From Prolixibacteraceae bacterium (GTDB taxonomy: Bacteria; Bacteroidota; Bacteroidia; Bacteroidales; Prolixibacteraceae), in contig JANQII010000044.1 of the NCBI GenBank assembly GCA_028282195.1, forward strand, positions 1-51,376: a stretch of DNA of 51,376 bases, given 5' to 3'. Under the pieces are notes generated by a model, which did not search any database, had not been told where the DNA came from, and worked only from the letters and a program-made list of their open reading frames with translations. Made by a program: the position numbers and the translations under genes. Within the stretch, counting starts at the first letter, position 1. Each line of letters opens with the position of its first letter. Positions 44,553 through 51,376 of this stretch are shown piece by piece.

Positions 44553-46031
44553 ATGGAGAATCAGCTACAGATATACAATACATTAAGCAGAAAGAAAGAA
44601 GTTTTTAAACCTATTAACGAGGGAAAAGTAGGTTTGTATGTTTGCGGGCCAACTGTTTATGGTAAAGCTCACTTAGGTCATGCGCGCCCAGCAGTTACCT
44701 TTGATTTGCTCTTTCGCTATTTGCAGCACTTAGGATATAAAGTTCGCTATGTGCGCAACATTACCGATGTTGGCCATTTGCAAAATGATGCTGATGAAGG
44801 TGAAGATAAAATTGCAAAAAAAGCCAGGCTTGATGAATTGGAACCGATGGAAGTTGTTCAGATTTACACGAATGACTACCACAAAAACATGCAAAAGCTG
44901 AATATTCTTCCTCCAAGTATCGAGCCACGTGCAACTGGTCATATTTTGGAACAAATCGAAGTTATTGAAAAAATTCTGAAAGCCGGGTACGCTTACGAAA
45001 GTAAAGGTTCAATTTATTTTGATGTAGAAAAATATTCCCAGGATTATCCATACGGTGAGCTTTCCGGTCGTAAAATTGAAGATTTGCAAGCCAATACCCG
45101 AGAGCTTGACGGACAGGATGAGAAACATTCACCGCTTGATTTTGCAATCTGGAAAAAAGCTGCACCCGAACACATCATGCGCTGGAAGTCAAAATGGAGC
45201 GACGGTTTCCCGGGCTGGCATTTGGAGTGTACTGCAATGGGTTCAAAATATTTAGGTGAACGTTTTGATATTCATGGTGGTGGAATGGATTTAACTTTCC
45301 CACACCACGAAGCGGAAATTGCCCAGGCGAAAGCAGCATTCGGACATCAGGCTGTAAATTACTGGATGCATAACAACATGGTTACCCTGAATGGTCAAAA
45401 GATGGGAAAATCGTTGGGTAATGCCATCTCTTTGGATGAATTTTTCGATGGAAATCATGAACTATTGGAGCAAGCTTATTCTCCTATGACCATCCGCTTT
45501 TTCATGCTTACGGCTCAATATCGAAGCACGCTTGATTTTTCCAATGAAGCTTTGCAGGCATCGGAAAAAGGCATGGAACGACTGTTGAAAGCAGTTGAAA
45601 CATTGGAAACTATTAAAGCGAAAGGCCAATCCAGTATTCAGGTAACTGACTTAAGCGACAAATGCTACGCTGCAATGAATGACGATTTAAACAGTCCGGT
45701 TGCCATAGCACATTTGTTTGATGGAGTAAAAATAATCAACTCAATTGCTGATGGTAAAGAAACTATTTCAGAAGCAGATTTAACTGGGTTGAAAAAGCTT
45801 TACTCAATATTTGTATTTGATCTTTTCGGACTTCAAAAGCAAGAAGACTCTGGCTCTGTTGATAATAATAGCGCTTTTGAAGGTGCAGTCAATCTTTTAC
45901 TACAACTTCGCATGGAAGCCAAAGTAAATAAAGACTGGGGTACAGCCGATAAAATTCGCGATGAACTAGCGAAACTTGGTTTTGATATTAAAGATACCAA
46001 AGATGGCTTTGACTGGGAGCTGAAGAAATAA
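44553..46031 (+). CDS. cysS: Cysteinyl-tRNA synthetase
   Basis: A 492-residue class I synthetase that charges tRNA-Cys. The HIGH-type motif is HLGH in [19 protein letters not shown]. Zinc-site and specificity sequence follows in [14 protein letters not shown] and [17 protein letters not shown], and the KMSKS loop reads KMGKSLGNA. The frame is open for 39 more codons upstream, but these cross a perfect hairpin and a promoter box, so the start at 44553 ([18 protein letters not shown]) is preferred; it also matches the family's beginning. It is transcribed away from the methionine operon. Confidence 0.97.
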   Translation: MENQLQIYNTLSRKKEVFKPINEGKVGLYVCGPTVYGKAHLGHARPAVTFDLLFRYLQHLGYKVRYVRNITDVGHLQNDADEGEDKIAKKARLDELEPMEVVQIYTNDYHKNMQKLNILPPSIEPRATGHILEQIEVIEKILKAGYAYESKGSIYFDVEKYSQDYPYGELSGRKIEDLQANTRELDGQDEKHSPLDFAIWKKAAPEHIMRWKSKWSDGFPGWHLECTAMGSKYLGERFDIHGGGMDLTFPHHEAEIAQAKAAFGHQAVNYWMHNNMVTLNGQKMGKSLGNAISLDEFFDGNHELLEQAYSPMTIRFFMLTAQYRSTLDFSNEALQASEKGMERLLKAVETLETIKAKGQSSIQVTDLSDKCYAAMNDDLNSPVAIAHLFDGVKIINSIADGKETISEADLTGLKKLYSIFVFDLFGLQKQEDSGSVDNNSAFEGAVNLLLQLRMEAKVNKDWGTADKIRDELAKLGFDIKDTKDGFDWELKK

Positions 46032-46165
46032 AAGTATAGCCACTCAATATGAAAATTCTATATTATCATGTGGAATTTTTTTATACCTAAAATGAAAACA
46101 TTGGTAAACCTCTTTGGCTAACTATTGTTTAATTGATAGGATTTCAACCCATTAAAATTTCTACC

Positions 46166-46639
46166 ATGAAGAAAATTTTCGTATTCATATTTTTCATTAG
46201 CAGCATTGCTATTAGTCAAAAAAGTTTTGCCCACTGTGAAATACCGTGTGGGATTTTTGAAGATTCTGTTCGTGTTCAATTGATTTATGAACATATTTCT
46301 ACCATTGAAAAATCAATGAACCTGGTTAATGAACTTTCAAAAGCAGGTGATAAAAATTACAACCAATTGGTTCGTTGGGTAATTAACAAGGAAGAACATG
46401 CTAAAAAGATTCAGTACATAATTAGCCAGTATTTCCTGCACCAACGTATTAAACCTGTTGATCCTGCAAATGTTGAAGCATACGCTAAATATACGAATCA
46501 ACTGGCTTTGTTGCATCAACTGCAAATTTTGTCAATGAAGTCCAAACAAAGTACTAATTTGGAGCTTATTGGAAAAATGAAGAAAGTGTTACATAAATTT
46601 GAACACAGCTATTTTCATAAACACGATCATAAACACTAG
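46166..46639 (+). CDS. sodN: Exported nickel superoxide dismutase
   Basis: A 157-residue precursor. The signal peptide (FVFIFFISSIAISQKSFA) is predicted to be cut just before His23, giving a mature N-terminus HCEIPCGIFED. This is the nickel hook HCxxPCG of Ni-SOD: His1, Cys2 and Cys6 bind nickel. Position 9 is Phe instead of the usual Tyr. The helical body with RWVINKEEHAKKIQYIISQYF matches the four-helix Ni-SOD fold. The mature length (about 135) exceeds the usual 117 because of a His-rich tail (HSYFHKHDHKH), perhaps nickel-holding. Signal peptidase would replace the SodX protease used for propeptide forms. The start at 46166 is preferred over an upstream TTG. A NikR-like regulator follows. 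Confidence 0.88.
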   Translation: MKKIFVFIFFISSIAISQKSFAHCEIPCGIFEDSVRVQLIYEHISTIEKSMNLVNELSKAGDKNYNQLVRWVINKEEHAKKIQYIISQYFLHQRIKPVDPANVEAYAKYTNQLALLHQLQILSMKSKQSTNLELIGKMKKVLHKFEHSYFHKHDHKH

Positions 46640-46641
46640 AT

Positions 46642-46684
46642 TATAATAAGAAAAGCTCCTGTATTTGGAGCTTTTCTTATTATA
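46642..46684. terminator. 18-bp hairpin after sodN
   Basis: Perfect arms 46642-46659 and 46667-46684, core AAGAAAAGCTCC/GGAGCTTTTCTT, loop TGTATTT. The T-rich right arm gives a plausible intrinsic terminator for sodN, separating it from the downstream regulator gene. Confidence 0.8.
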
Positions 46685-46767
46685 GATCACTGGATTCTCA
46701 GATAATCAGATTCTTGATTAATTATAAAAAGGGATTTTAAAAATCTGATCATCCAAAAATCTTTTTT

Positions 46768-46795
46768 GTTACTTTTACCAGTCGTAACACTTTTT
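46768..46795 (+). promoter_or_regulatory. Candidate regulatory site before the NikR-like gene
   Basis: GTTACTTTTA (46768) and CACTTTTT (46788) recur in the same order before the TonB receptor gene at 47234 and 47257. Here an inverted repeat TGTTAC-N11-GTAACA is also present. The first block resembles a TAnnTTTG box, so part of the match may simply be promoter. Confidence 0.35.
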
Positions 46796-46812
46796 GTAAA
46801 AAAAATAACACC

Positions 46813-47214
46813 ATGGCCGTTACCCGTTTTGGCGTTTCATTGGAAGAAAATCTACTAAAAGCTCTTGATGAGTATGTAAAAGAAAATGCTTTTGCAAACC
46901 GCTCACAAGCACTTCGCTTTTTGGTAGAGAAAAACCTGGTGGAAAAAAAATGGGAATGTGATAACATTGTTGCCGGAGCAATTACACTTGTCTACAATTT
47001 TCATAAAAAAGACATTCGAACAAAATTGATGGAAATCCAAAGTGAATTTCAGGATGTTGTTCTCTCATCGCAATATTTTCATATAAATGCAGACAATTGC
47101 CTTGAGATTGTTGCTGTAAAAGGCCCATCGTTTAAGCTCACGAAGTTGTCTGATCAACTTATTGCTGTTAAAGGGATTCAGCATGGTAAGCTATTGATGA
47201 GCAAGGTGGAATAA
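46813..47214 (+). CDS. NikR-like metal-responsive regulator
   Basis: A 133-residue NikR-family protein: an N-terminal ribbon-helix-helix (RFGVSLEENLLKALDEYV, ANRSQALRFLVEKNL) and a C-terminal ACT-like metal domain. Of the four high-affinity nickel ligands of classic NikR (His, His, His, Cys), only H90 and C96 remain in YFHINADNC. The other two positions are Ser77 (IQS instead of IQH) and Tyr88. It may bind nickel differently or sense another metal. Its place between Ni-SOD and a TonB receptor argues for nickel control. Confidence 0.9.
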   Translation: MAVTRFGVSLEENLLKALDEYVKENAFANRSQALRFLVEKNLVEKKWECDNIVAGAITLVYNFHKKDIRTKLMEIQSEFQDVVLSSQYFHINADNCLEIVAVKGPSFKLTKLSDQLIAVKGIQHGKLLMSKVE

Positions 47215-47233
47215 AATTTTTTGACCCAATCGT

Positions 47234-47264
47234 GTTACTTTTAGTTTTGTTTGTGTCACTTTTT
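47234..47264 (+). promoter_or_regulatory. Candidate regulatory site before the TonB receptor gene
   Basis: Shares GTTACTTTTA and CACTTTTT with the site at 46768, the gap being three bases longer. GTGTTAC and GTGTCAC form direct repeats 21 bases apart, two helical turns. The site could bind the NikR-like regulator. Confidence 0.35.
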
Positions 47265-47275
47265 ATTTTATAATA

Positions 47276-49405
47276 ATGAAAAAAATAAGTCTTTTTGTAC
47301 TACTGGTTTTTGGAATTCAATCTTTTGTAAACGCACAGTCAATAACCGGACAAATTACGAATGCCCTGGATGGAACTCCGCTGCCAGGTACCAGTATTTC
47401 AATTACTGAAAAAAATAACGGAACGATTGCTGATGAGAATGGTTTCTTTAATCTAAAACTGGCTGAAGATGGGGAATACAATCTAAAAGCCAGCTTTATT
47501 GGTTTTGAAACAAGAACATTTCTTTTTTCTGTAGCAGGTTCAGAAACTAAAAAAGTAAATATTCAATTGAAGCCTAGTTTCATTTTGCAAGAAGAAATTA
47601 TTGTTTCGGCAAATAAAATAAATACTTCCAGAGATCAGGTCCCGTTAACAATCAGTGTTATCAATGAAAAGCAAATTGAGCAAAGTTCAGAATCTAATGT
47701 TCTGCCCGTAATTAGCAGCCAGGTACCCGGACTTTTTGTTACCGAACGCGGAATTTCCGGCTTTGGTCTGGCTCCCGGGTCTGCAGGAAAAATCAGTATC
47801 AGGGGTGTTGGTGGCTCAGGAAGTTCTTTTCCTGTCTTAGTTTTAATCGATGGCCAGCCTCAGTTTATGGGTATTTTTGGCCATCCAATTCCCGATAGTT
47901 ATGCTTCGTCTGACATTGAAAAAGTGGAAGTAATAAAAGGCCCCGCTTCAATTTTGTATGGCACAAACGCCATGGGAGGTGTGATTAACATGATCACCAA
48001 AAAGAACAAAGAAGACGGCCTTCATTTTAAAGGAAGAGGAATGCTTGGTAGTTATTCCACGTGGAAACTAAACGGATCTGGTTCTTATAAAAAAGACAAA
48101 TTCTCTGCTTTCGCTTCGTGGAACCATGATGAAACCGATGGACACCGAGCGAATTCAGCTTTTAAAATAGATAATGGTTTCGTTAAACTCGCTTACGAGT
48201 TGAGTGATCATTTTTCAGTTTCTGCCAATATTAACAGAAGTGACTTTAAAGCCTACGATGCCGGTTCTATATATGCTGAAGATCCTTCGATTTACGATAA
48301 TAACGCCTATTATGTAGATATTGTAAGAACAAACACTTACGCCACCATTTCCAATAAGTTTGATAAAATTGAAGGAGGGTTAAAACTTTACTACATGCAC
48401 GGCGACCACTTGGTTACCAATGGGCCAAGCCCTGACTGGAACTCAATTGATGAAAATATTGGTTTAAGTTTTTACCAGGGAATCAGACTAGTTGAAAATA
48501 ACCTGATCAGCATTGGTGTTGATTACAAAAAATATGGAGGAAAAGGGTCACCAGTGATGATTCCCAGGTTCGAAAATGGTCAACTTGTTGGAATGATTCC
48601 TTCTGCATATAACAACAAATGGGTTAGCATTAATGAAACAGGTGCCTACATGATTGTGCAGCATCAATTCAACCGGTTGACTTTAAACTCAGGAGTAAGA
48701 ATAGACAACCACAGTTTGTATGGAAATGAAGTTGTTCCTCAATTCGGGCTTGCATACAATGCATCAGATAATACAAAACTGAAAGCTTCTGTTTCAAAAG
48801 GTTTTCGCAATCCGTCAATTCGTGAATTATACCTCTTCCCTCCCGCCAATGCCAATCTTGACCCTGAGCGAATGTGGAATTATGAATTGGGTTGGACACA
48901 ATACTTTTGGGAGAAACGACTTAGCTTTACAACCAACGTTTATCTGGCAAAAGGAGATAACCTGATAATGACTTTGCCAAATCCATCCCCTCCTCCAGCG
49001 GTTTTAAACGTAAATTCAGGCGATTTTACGCACAAAGGCTTTGAAATTGACTCGAAGTACAGGATAACCAATAAAGTCAATTTACACGCCAGCTACAGCT
49101 ATTTAAACATGGACAATCCCAAAATAGCTTCTCCTGAACATCAATTATTTGTTGGAGGAAGCTATCATTTGTATCCTTTTGATTTCAATTTACAGGTTCA
49201 ACATATTGGTAATCTTTACACCAATATTAATCCGGAAAGTATACAGGATTATACGCTTTTAAATGCTAAAGTGAATTACCATATTAATAAAAACATGAAC
49301 GTTTTTGTATCGGGTGAAAACTTATTTGATGTGAAATATGAAGTTCAACACGGATATCCAATGCCAGGAGCAACTGTATTTTCAGGAATTGAGGTGAACT
49401 TTTGA
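47276..49405 (+). CDS. TonB-dependent receptor, probable metal (nickel) importer
   Basis: A 709-residue outer-membrane receptor. The signal peptide (SLFVLLVFGIQSFVNAQ) is followed by a CarboxypepD_reg-like domain (ITGQITNALDGTPLPGTSI), a plug (VSANKINTSRDQVPLTISV to VEVIKGPASILYGTNAMGGVINMIT) and a 22-strand barrel ending TVFSGIEVNF. The length suits a small-ligand or metal-chelate receptor rather than a large-glycan SusC. It lies 61 bases after the NikR-like gene, which suggests a nickel or nickel-chelate substrate. That assignment is by context only. Confidence 0.9.
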   Translation: MKKISLFVLLVFGIQSFVNAQSITGQITNALDGTPLPGTSISITEKNNGTIADENGFFNLKLAEDGEYNLKASFIGFETRTFLFSVAGSETKKVNIQLKPSFILQEEIIVSANKINTSRDQVPLTISVINEKQIEQSSESNVLPVISSQVPGLFVTERGISGFGLAPGSAGKISIRGVGGSGSSFPVLVLIDGQPQFMGIFGHPIPDSYASSDIEKVEVIKGPASILYGTNAMGGVINMITKKNKEDGLHFKGRGMLGSYSTWKLNGSGSYKKDKFSAFASWNHDETDGHRANSAFKIDNGFVKLAYELSDHFSVSANINRSDFKAYDAGSIYAEDPSIYDNNAYYVDIVRTNTYATISNKFDKIEGGLKLYYMHGDHLVTNGPSPDWNSIDENIGLSFYQGIRLVENNLISIGVDYKKYGGKGSPVMIPRFENGQLVGMIPSAYNNKWVSINETGAYMIVQHQFNRLTLNSGVRIDNHSLYGNEVVPQFGLAYNASDNTKLKASVSKGFRNPSIRELYLFPPANANLDPERMWNYELGWTQYFWEKRLSFTTNVYLAKGDNLIMTLPNPSPPPAVLNVNSGDFTHKGFEIDSKYRITNKVNLHASYSYLNMDNPKIASPEHQLFVGGSYHLYPFDFNLQVQHIGNLYTNINPESIQDYTLLNAKVNYHINKNMNVFVSGENLFDVKYEVQHGYPMPGATVFSGIEVNF

Positions 49406-49451
49406 TTTAGTTAGCCACAAGGTTCAAACTCACCAATAACTGATTATTTAT

Positions 49452-49459
49452 TATTTTTG
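49452..49459 (+). promoter_or_regulatory. Promoter -7 box before the truncated protease-like gene
   Basis: TATTTTTG matches TAnnTTTG and lies 18 bases upstream of the ATG at 49478. The promoter seems intact although the gene behind it is truncated. Confidence 0.5.
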
Positions 49460-49477
49460 TAATACAATATTGAAAGC

Positions 49478-49612
49478 ATGAGACAAATTTTTGACGAAAC
49501 AATTAAAGAAACCCTAAATTACAGACTCCGTAAACTCGAGGAATATTTTAATGCGGATGTGATTTTTCATTATGGGGAAATACATCTTGTACATTCAAGA
49601 GTATTTTTCTAA
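49478..49612 (+). pseudogene. Truncated serine dehydrogenase proteinase (SDH_sah)-like gene
   Basis: A 44-residue frame, beginning MRQIFDETIKETLNYRLRKL and containing DVIFHYGEI, resembles the N-terminus of ClpP/SppA-like SDH_sah proteins, which are normally over 200 residues. It stops after HSRVFF, before any catalytic region. The following gene lies in the same frame 12 bases further on, so an internal deletion of the protease body is likely. The assignment rests on remembered family sequence and needs a search. Confidence 0.5.
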
Positions 49613-49624
49613 TTTTATATTAAA

Positions 49625-49861
49625 ATGGAAACAAAAGTAACTGAAAAACTTATTGAAGTAATTTCAAAAGAATCAAAGGTTTTTGCTGAAAAAGATAGCA
49701 AATTGAAAGGATCATTTACAAAACTCTCTAAAATGGGAATTAATGAAAAATCGACCTATACTCTTCCTTTGAAAGATACTATTGGTCGTATATTTAGAGA
49801 ACAAACTCAATTTACTACATCCTCAGAAAACCCAGTGGTTAACACAGGCTATATGCAATAA
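49625..49861 (+). CDS. Small soluble protein, function unknown
   Basis: A 78-residue charged protein (KLIEVISKESKVFAEKDSKLKGSFTKLSKMG followed, after a break, by STYTLPLKDTIGRIF), without a signal peptide or membrane segment; the N-terminal half is probably helical. It stands 12 bases behind the truncated protease-like gene and in frame with it, so it is probably that gene's usual small partner. I do not recognise a domain. The 230 bases downstream to tdh hold no other gene. Confidence 0.55.
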   Translation: METKVTEKLIEVISKESKVFAEKDSKLKGSFTKLSKMGINEKSTYTLPLKDTIGRIFREQTQFTTSSENPVVNTGYMQ

Positions 49862-50065
49862 GGGTTTCTGTGCGAATTCAGGCTGTTATTCCTGCGTAAG
49901 TTGCAATTGCAAAGATTTTTATTCCGCAATTCTTTACAACACAATACATATAGCCAAACCGTTAATACGAAGATTTTTCTAAAAGATCAAATTCCTAACT
50001 TTTACTTTGCTTTTAATTTTAAAAGATGACATCCCTCAAACTACATCTTCAAAAATGGCCTTAAC

Positions 50066-50089
50066 TTGCATTCATAAAATTGAATGTAA
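50066..50089 (+). promoter_or_regulatory. Inverted repeat just before tdh
   Basis: TTGCATTCA-TAAAAT-TGAATGTAA, nine-base arms with one mismatch, ends 4 bases before the tdh start codon. It could be an operator or an RNA hairpin that masks the start. Confidence 0.35.
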
Positions 50090-50092
50090 ATC

Positions 50093-51121
50093 ATGAAGGC
50101 AATTGTAAAAAGTAAAGCTGAAAGAGGCCTTTGGATGGAAGATGTCCCCATGCCAAAAGTTGGTCATAACGATGTATTGATTAAGGTAAAAAAAGCAGCA
50201 GTTTGTGGTACTGATCTTCATATTTATAAGTGGGATGAGTGGGCGCAAAATACCATAAAAACCCCAGTGGTAATTGGCCATGAATACATGGGTGAAGTTG
50301 TAGAAATTGGCTCAGAAGTTGACCGGGTTGCAGTTGGCGAACGAGTAACCGTAGAAGGACATATTGCTTGTGGTTTTTGCAGAAATTGCCGCAGGGGGCG
50401 TCAGCATATTTGCGACCACACCATTGGAATTGGTGTTCAACGTGATGGTGGCTTTGCAGAGTATATTTCTGTTCCGGCCAAAAACGTATTAAAAGTTGAT
50501 ACAAGAATTTCAGATGAAATCATGGCAATTATGGATCCGCTTGGTAATGCAACCCATACTGCTTTATCCTTCCCTATTTTGGGTGAAGATGTGATAATCA
50601 CTGGTGTTGGTGGTCCCATTGGAGCAATGGCAACAGCTGTTTGCCGCTTTGCCGGGGCTAGGCACATTGTGGGCACGGATATATCAAAATATCGTAGAGA
50701 CCTGGCAAGGCAAATGGGCGCTACAAAAGTTATCGATCCATTGAATGACAGTATTCCTGAAGCAATGAAAAGATTGGGAATGCTTGCCGGTTTTGATATT
50801 GGCCTGGAATGCAGTGGTTCGCCAATTGCCTTTAATGATATGGTTGAAAACATGTATAACGGCGGAAAGATTTCCCTTCTTGGCTTGTTACCAACCGACA
50901 CCAAAATCAATTGGAGTAAATTGATTTTCAAAGGATTAACATTAAAAGGGATATACGGCCGTGAAATGTATGAAACCTGGTACCACATGGAAATGATGCT
51001 AACAACCGGTCTTGATATTTCCCCTGTAATTACACACCGAATGAAAGCTGATGACTTCCAAAAAGCTTTTGATATTATGGAAGAAGGAAACTGCGGAAAA
51101 ATAATCCTGGATTGGGAATAA
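50093..51121 (+). CDS. tdh: L-threonine 3-dehydrogenase
   Basis: A 342-residue zinc alcohol-dehydrogenase-family enzyme oxidising threonine to 2-amino-3-ketobutyrate with NAD+. The catalytic zinc site is C38 (VCGTDLHIY), H63 and E64 (GHEYMGEVVEIG); the structural zinc cysteines are C93, C96, C99 and C107 (CGFCRNCRRGRQHIC). The nucleotide-binding glycine motif is GVGGPIGAMA, and later GLECSG and GLTLKGIYGREMYETWY are typical of Tdh. The length equals the E. coli enzyme. The partner ligase gene (kbl) is not next to it in this window. Confidence 0.95.
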   Translation: MKAIVKSKAERGLWMEDVPMPKVGHNDVLIKVKKAAVCGTDLHIYKWDEWAQNTIKTPVVIGHEYMGEVVEIGSEVDRVAVGERVTVEGHIACGFCRNCRRGRQHICDHTIGIGVQRDGGFAEYISVPAKNVLKVDTRISDEIMAIMDPLGNATHTALSFPILGEDVIITGVGGPIGAMATAVCRFAGARHIVGTDISKYRRDLARQMGATKVIDPLNDSIPEAMKRLGMLAGFDIGLECSGSPIAFNDMVENMYNGGKISLLGLLPTDTKINWSKLIFKGLTLKGIYGREMYETWYHMEMMLTTGLDISPVITHRMKADDFQKAFDIMEEGNCGKIILDWE

Positions 51122-51199
51122 AACTAAAACATTATGCACTGGAAGTACATCGATTTAAGATTGAATGAAATTCATGAACAATACAGTTGACAAAACAAG

Positions 51200-51227
51200 G
51201 CTGGAAGACAGAAGCTGGAAGTCGGAA
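51200..51227. repeat. 14-bp tandem repeat
   Basis: GCTGGAAGACAGAA is followed at once by GCTGGAAGTCGGAA (two mismatches). It lies in the 255 bases after tdh, which hold no recognisable gene. The style resembles the purine-rich degenerate repeats at 17157 and 20505. Confidence 0.6.
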
Positions 51228-51376
51228 GGAAGACAAAACAGATCGAAAAACTTCTAGTGTGAAGATTGTTAATTAAACGAATTAAAATTTTTGATGGTAT
51301 TTTTCTTTGTTCAAGGCAAGTTTTACAGGCATAGCCACAGCTACGGCGAAAAAACTTAACGCAGAAGAAAGGAAAA

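Overview
The window (51.4 kb, AT-rich) looks like a Bacteroidota chromosome segment, probably Marinilabiliales/Prolixibacteraceae-like. The phylum call rests on double-FtsX permeases of about 790 residues, TonB receptors with an N-terminal CarboxypepD_reg-like domain, a C-terminal secretion domain of the type IX kind, several TAnnTTTG promoter boxes, and the mix of GxxExxY and four-helix-bundle (23S-IVS family) genes. The order is inference. I saw no tRNA, rRNA, CRISPR array or transposase gene.

Region 1 (1-20.4 kb) is a tripartite efflux island. On the minus strand run TolC, an HlyD-like adaptor, a MacB/LolD-type ATPase and four large FtsX-family permeases, ending with a DUF4097-like envelope protein. 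Divergent on the plus strand are a sigma-54 response regulator and its histidine kinase. A -24/-12 element sits just upstream of tolC. The island is full of small insertions: three GxxExxY copies (one truncated), each with the same 62-nt leader immediately after a permease stop codon; two four-helix-bundle genes flanked by short repeats; one MITE-like element; and several orphan permease 3' tails.

Region 2 (20.4-26.8 kb) holds a long non-coding stretch, a two-gene unit (small amphipathic protein plus predicted beta-barrel), and a minus-strand PadR/PspC/DUF4252-like envelope operon preceded by a protein with LELENWM-type repeats.

Region 3 (26.8-37.7 kb) holds a TonB receptor with a terminator, a frameshifted secreted endonuclease I, metF with a small partner, an S41 peptidase lipoprotein, a membrane protein with an excisionase-like HTH protein, and an AAA_14/DUF4143 ATPase surrounded by three related palindromes.

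Region 4 (38-46 kb) is a methionine locus. A SAM-I riboswitch (minus strand, about 44278-44378) precedes a DUF39 homocysteine-biosynthesis protein, a NIL/2x[4Fe-4S] ferredoxin, a UPF0280 protein and full-length MetH. With MetF this suggests homocysteine made directly from aspartate semialdehyde and then methylated, under SAM feedback. cysS is divergent.

Region 5 (46-51.4 kb) is a nickel module: an exported Ni-superoxide dismutase with a His-rich tail, a NikR-like regulator lacking two of four canonical nickel ligands, and a TonB receptor. Then come a truncated serine-dehydrogenase-proteinase-like gene with a small partner, and threonine dehydrogenase.
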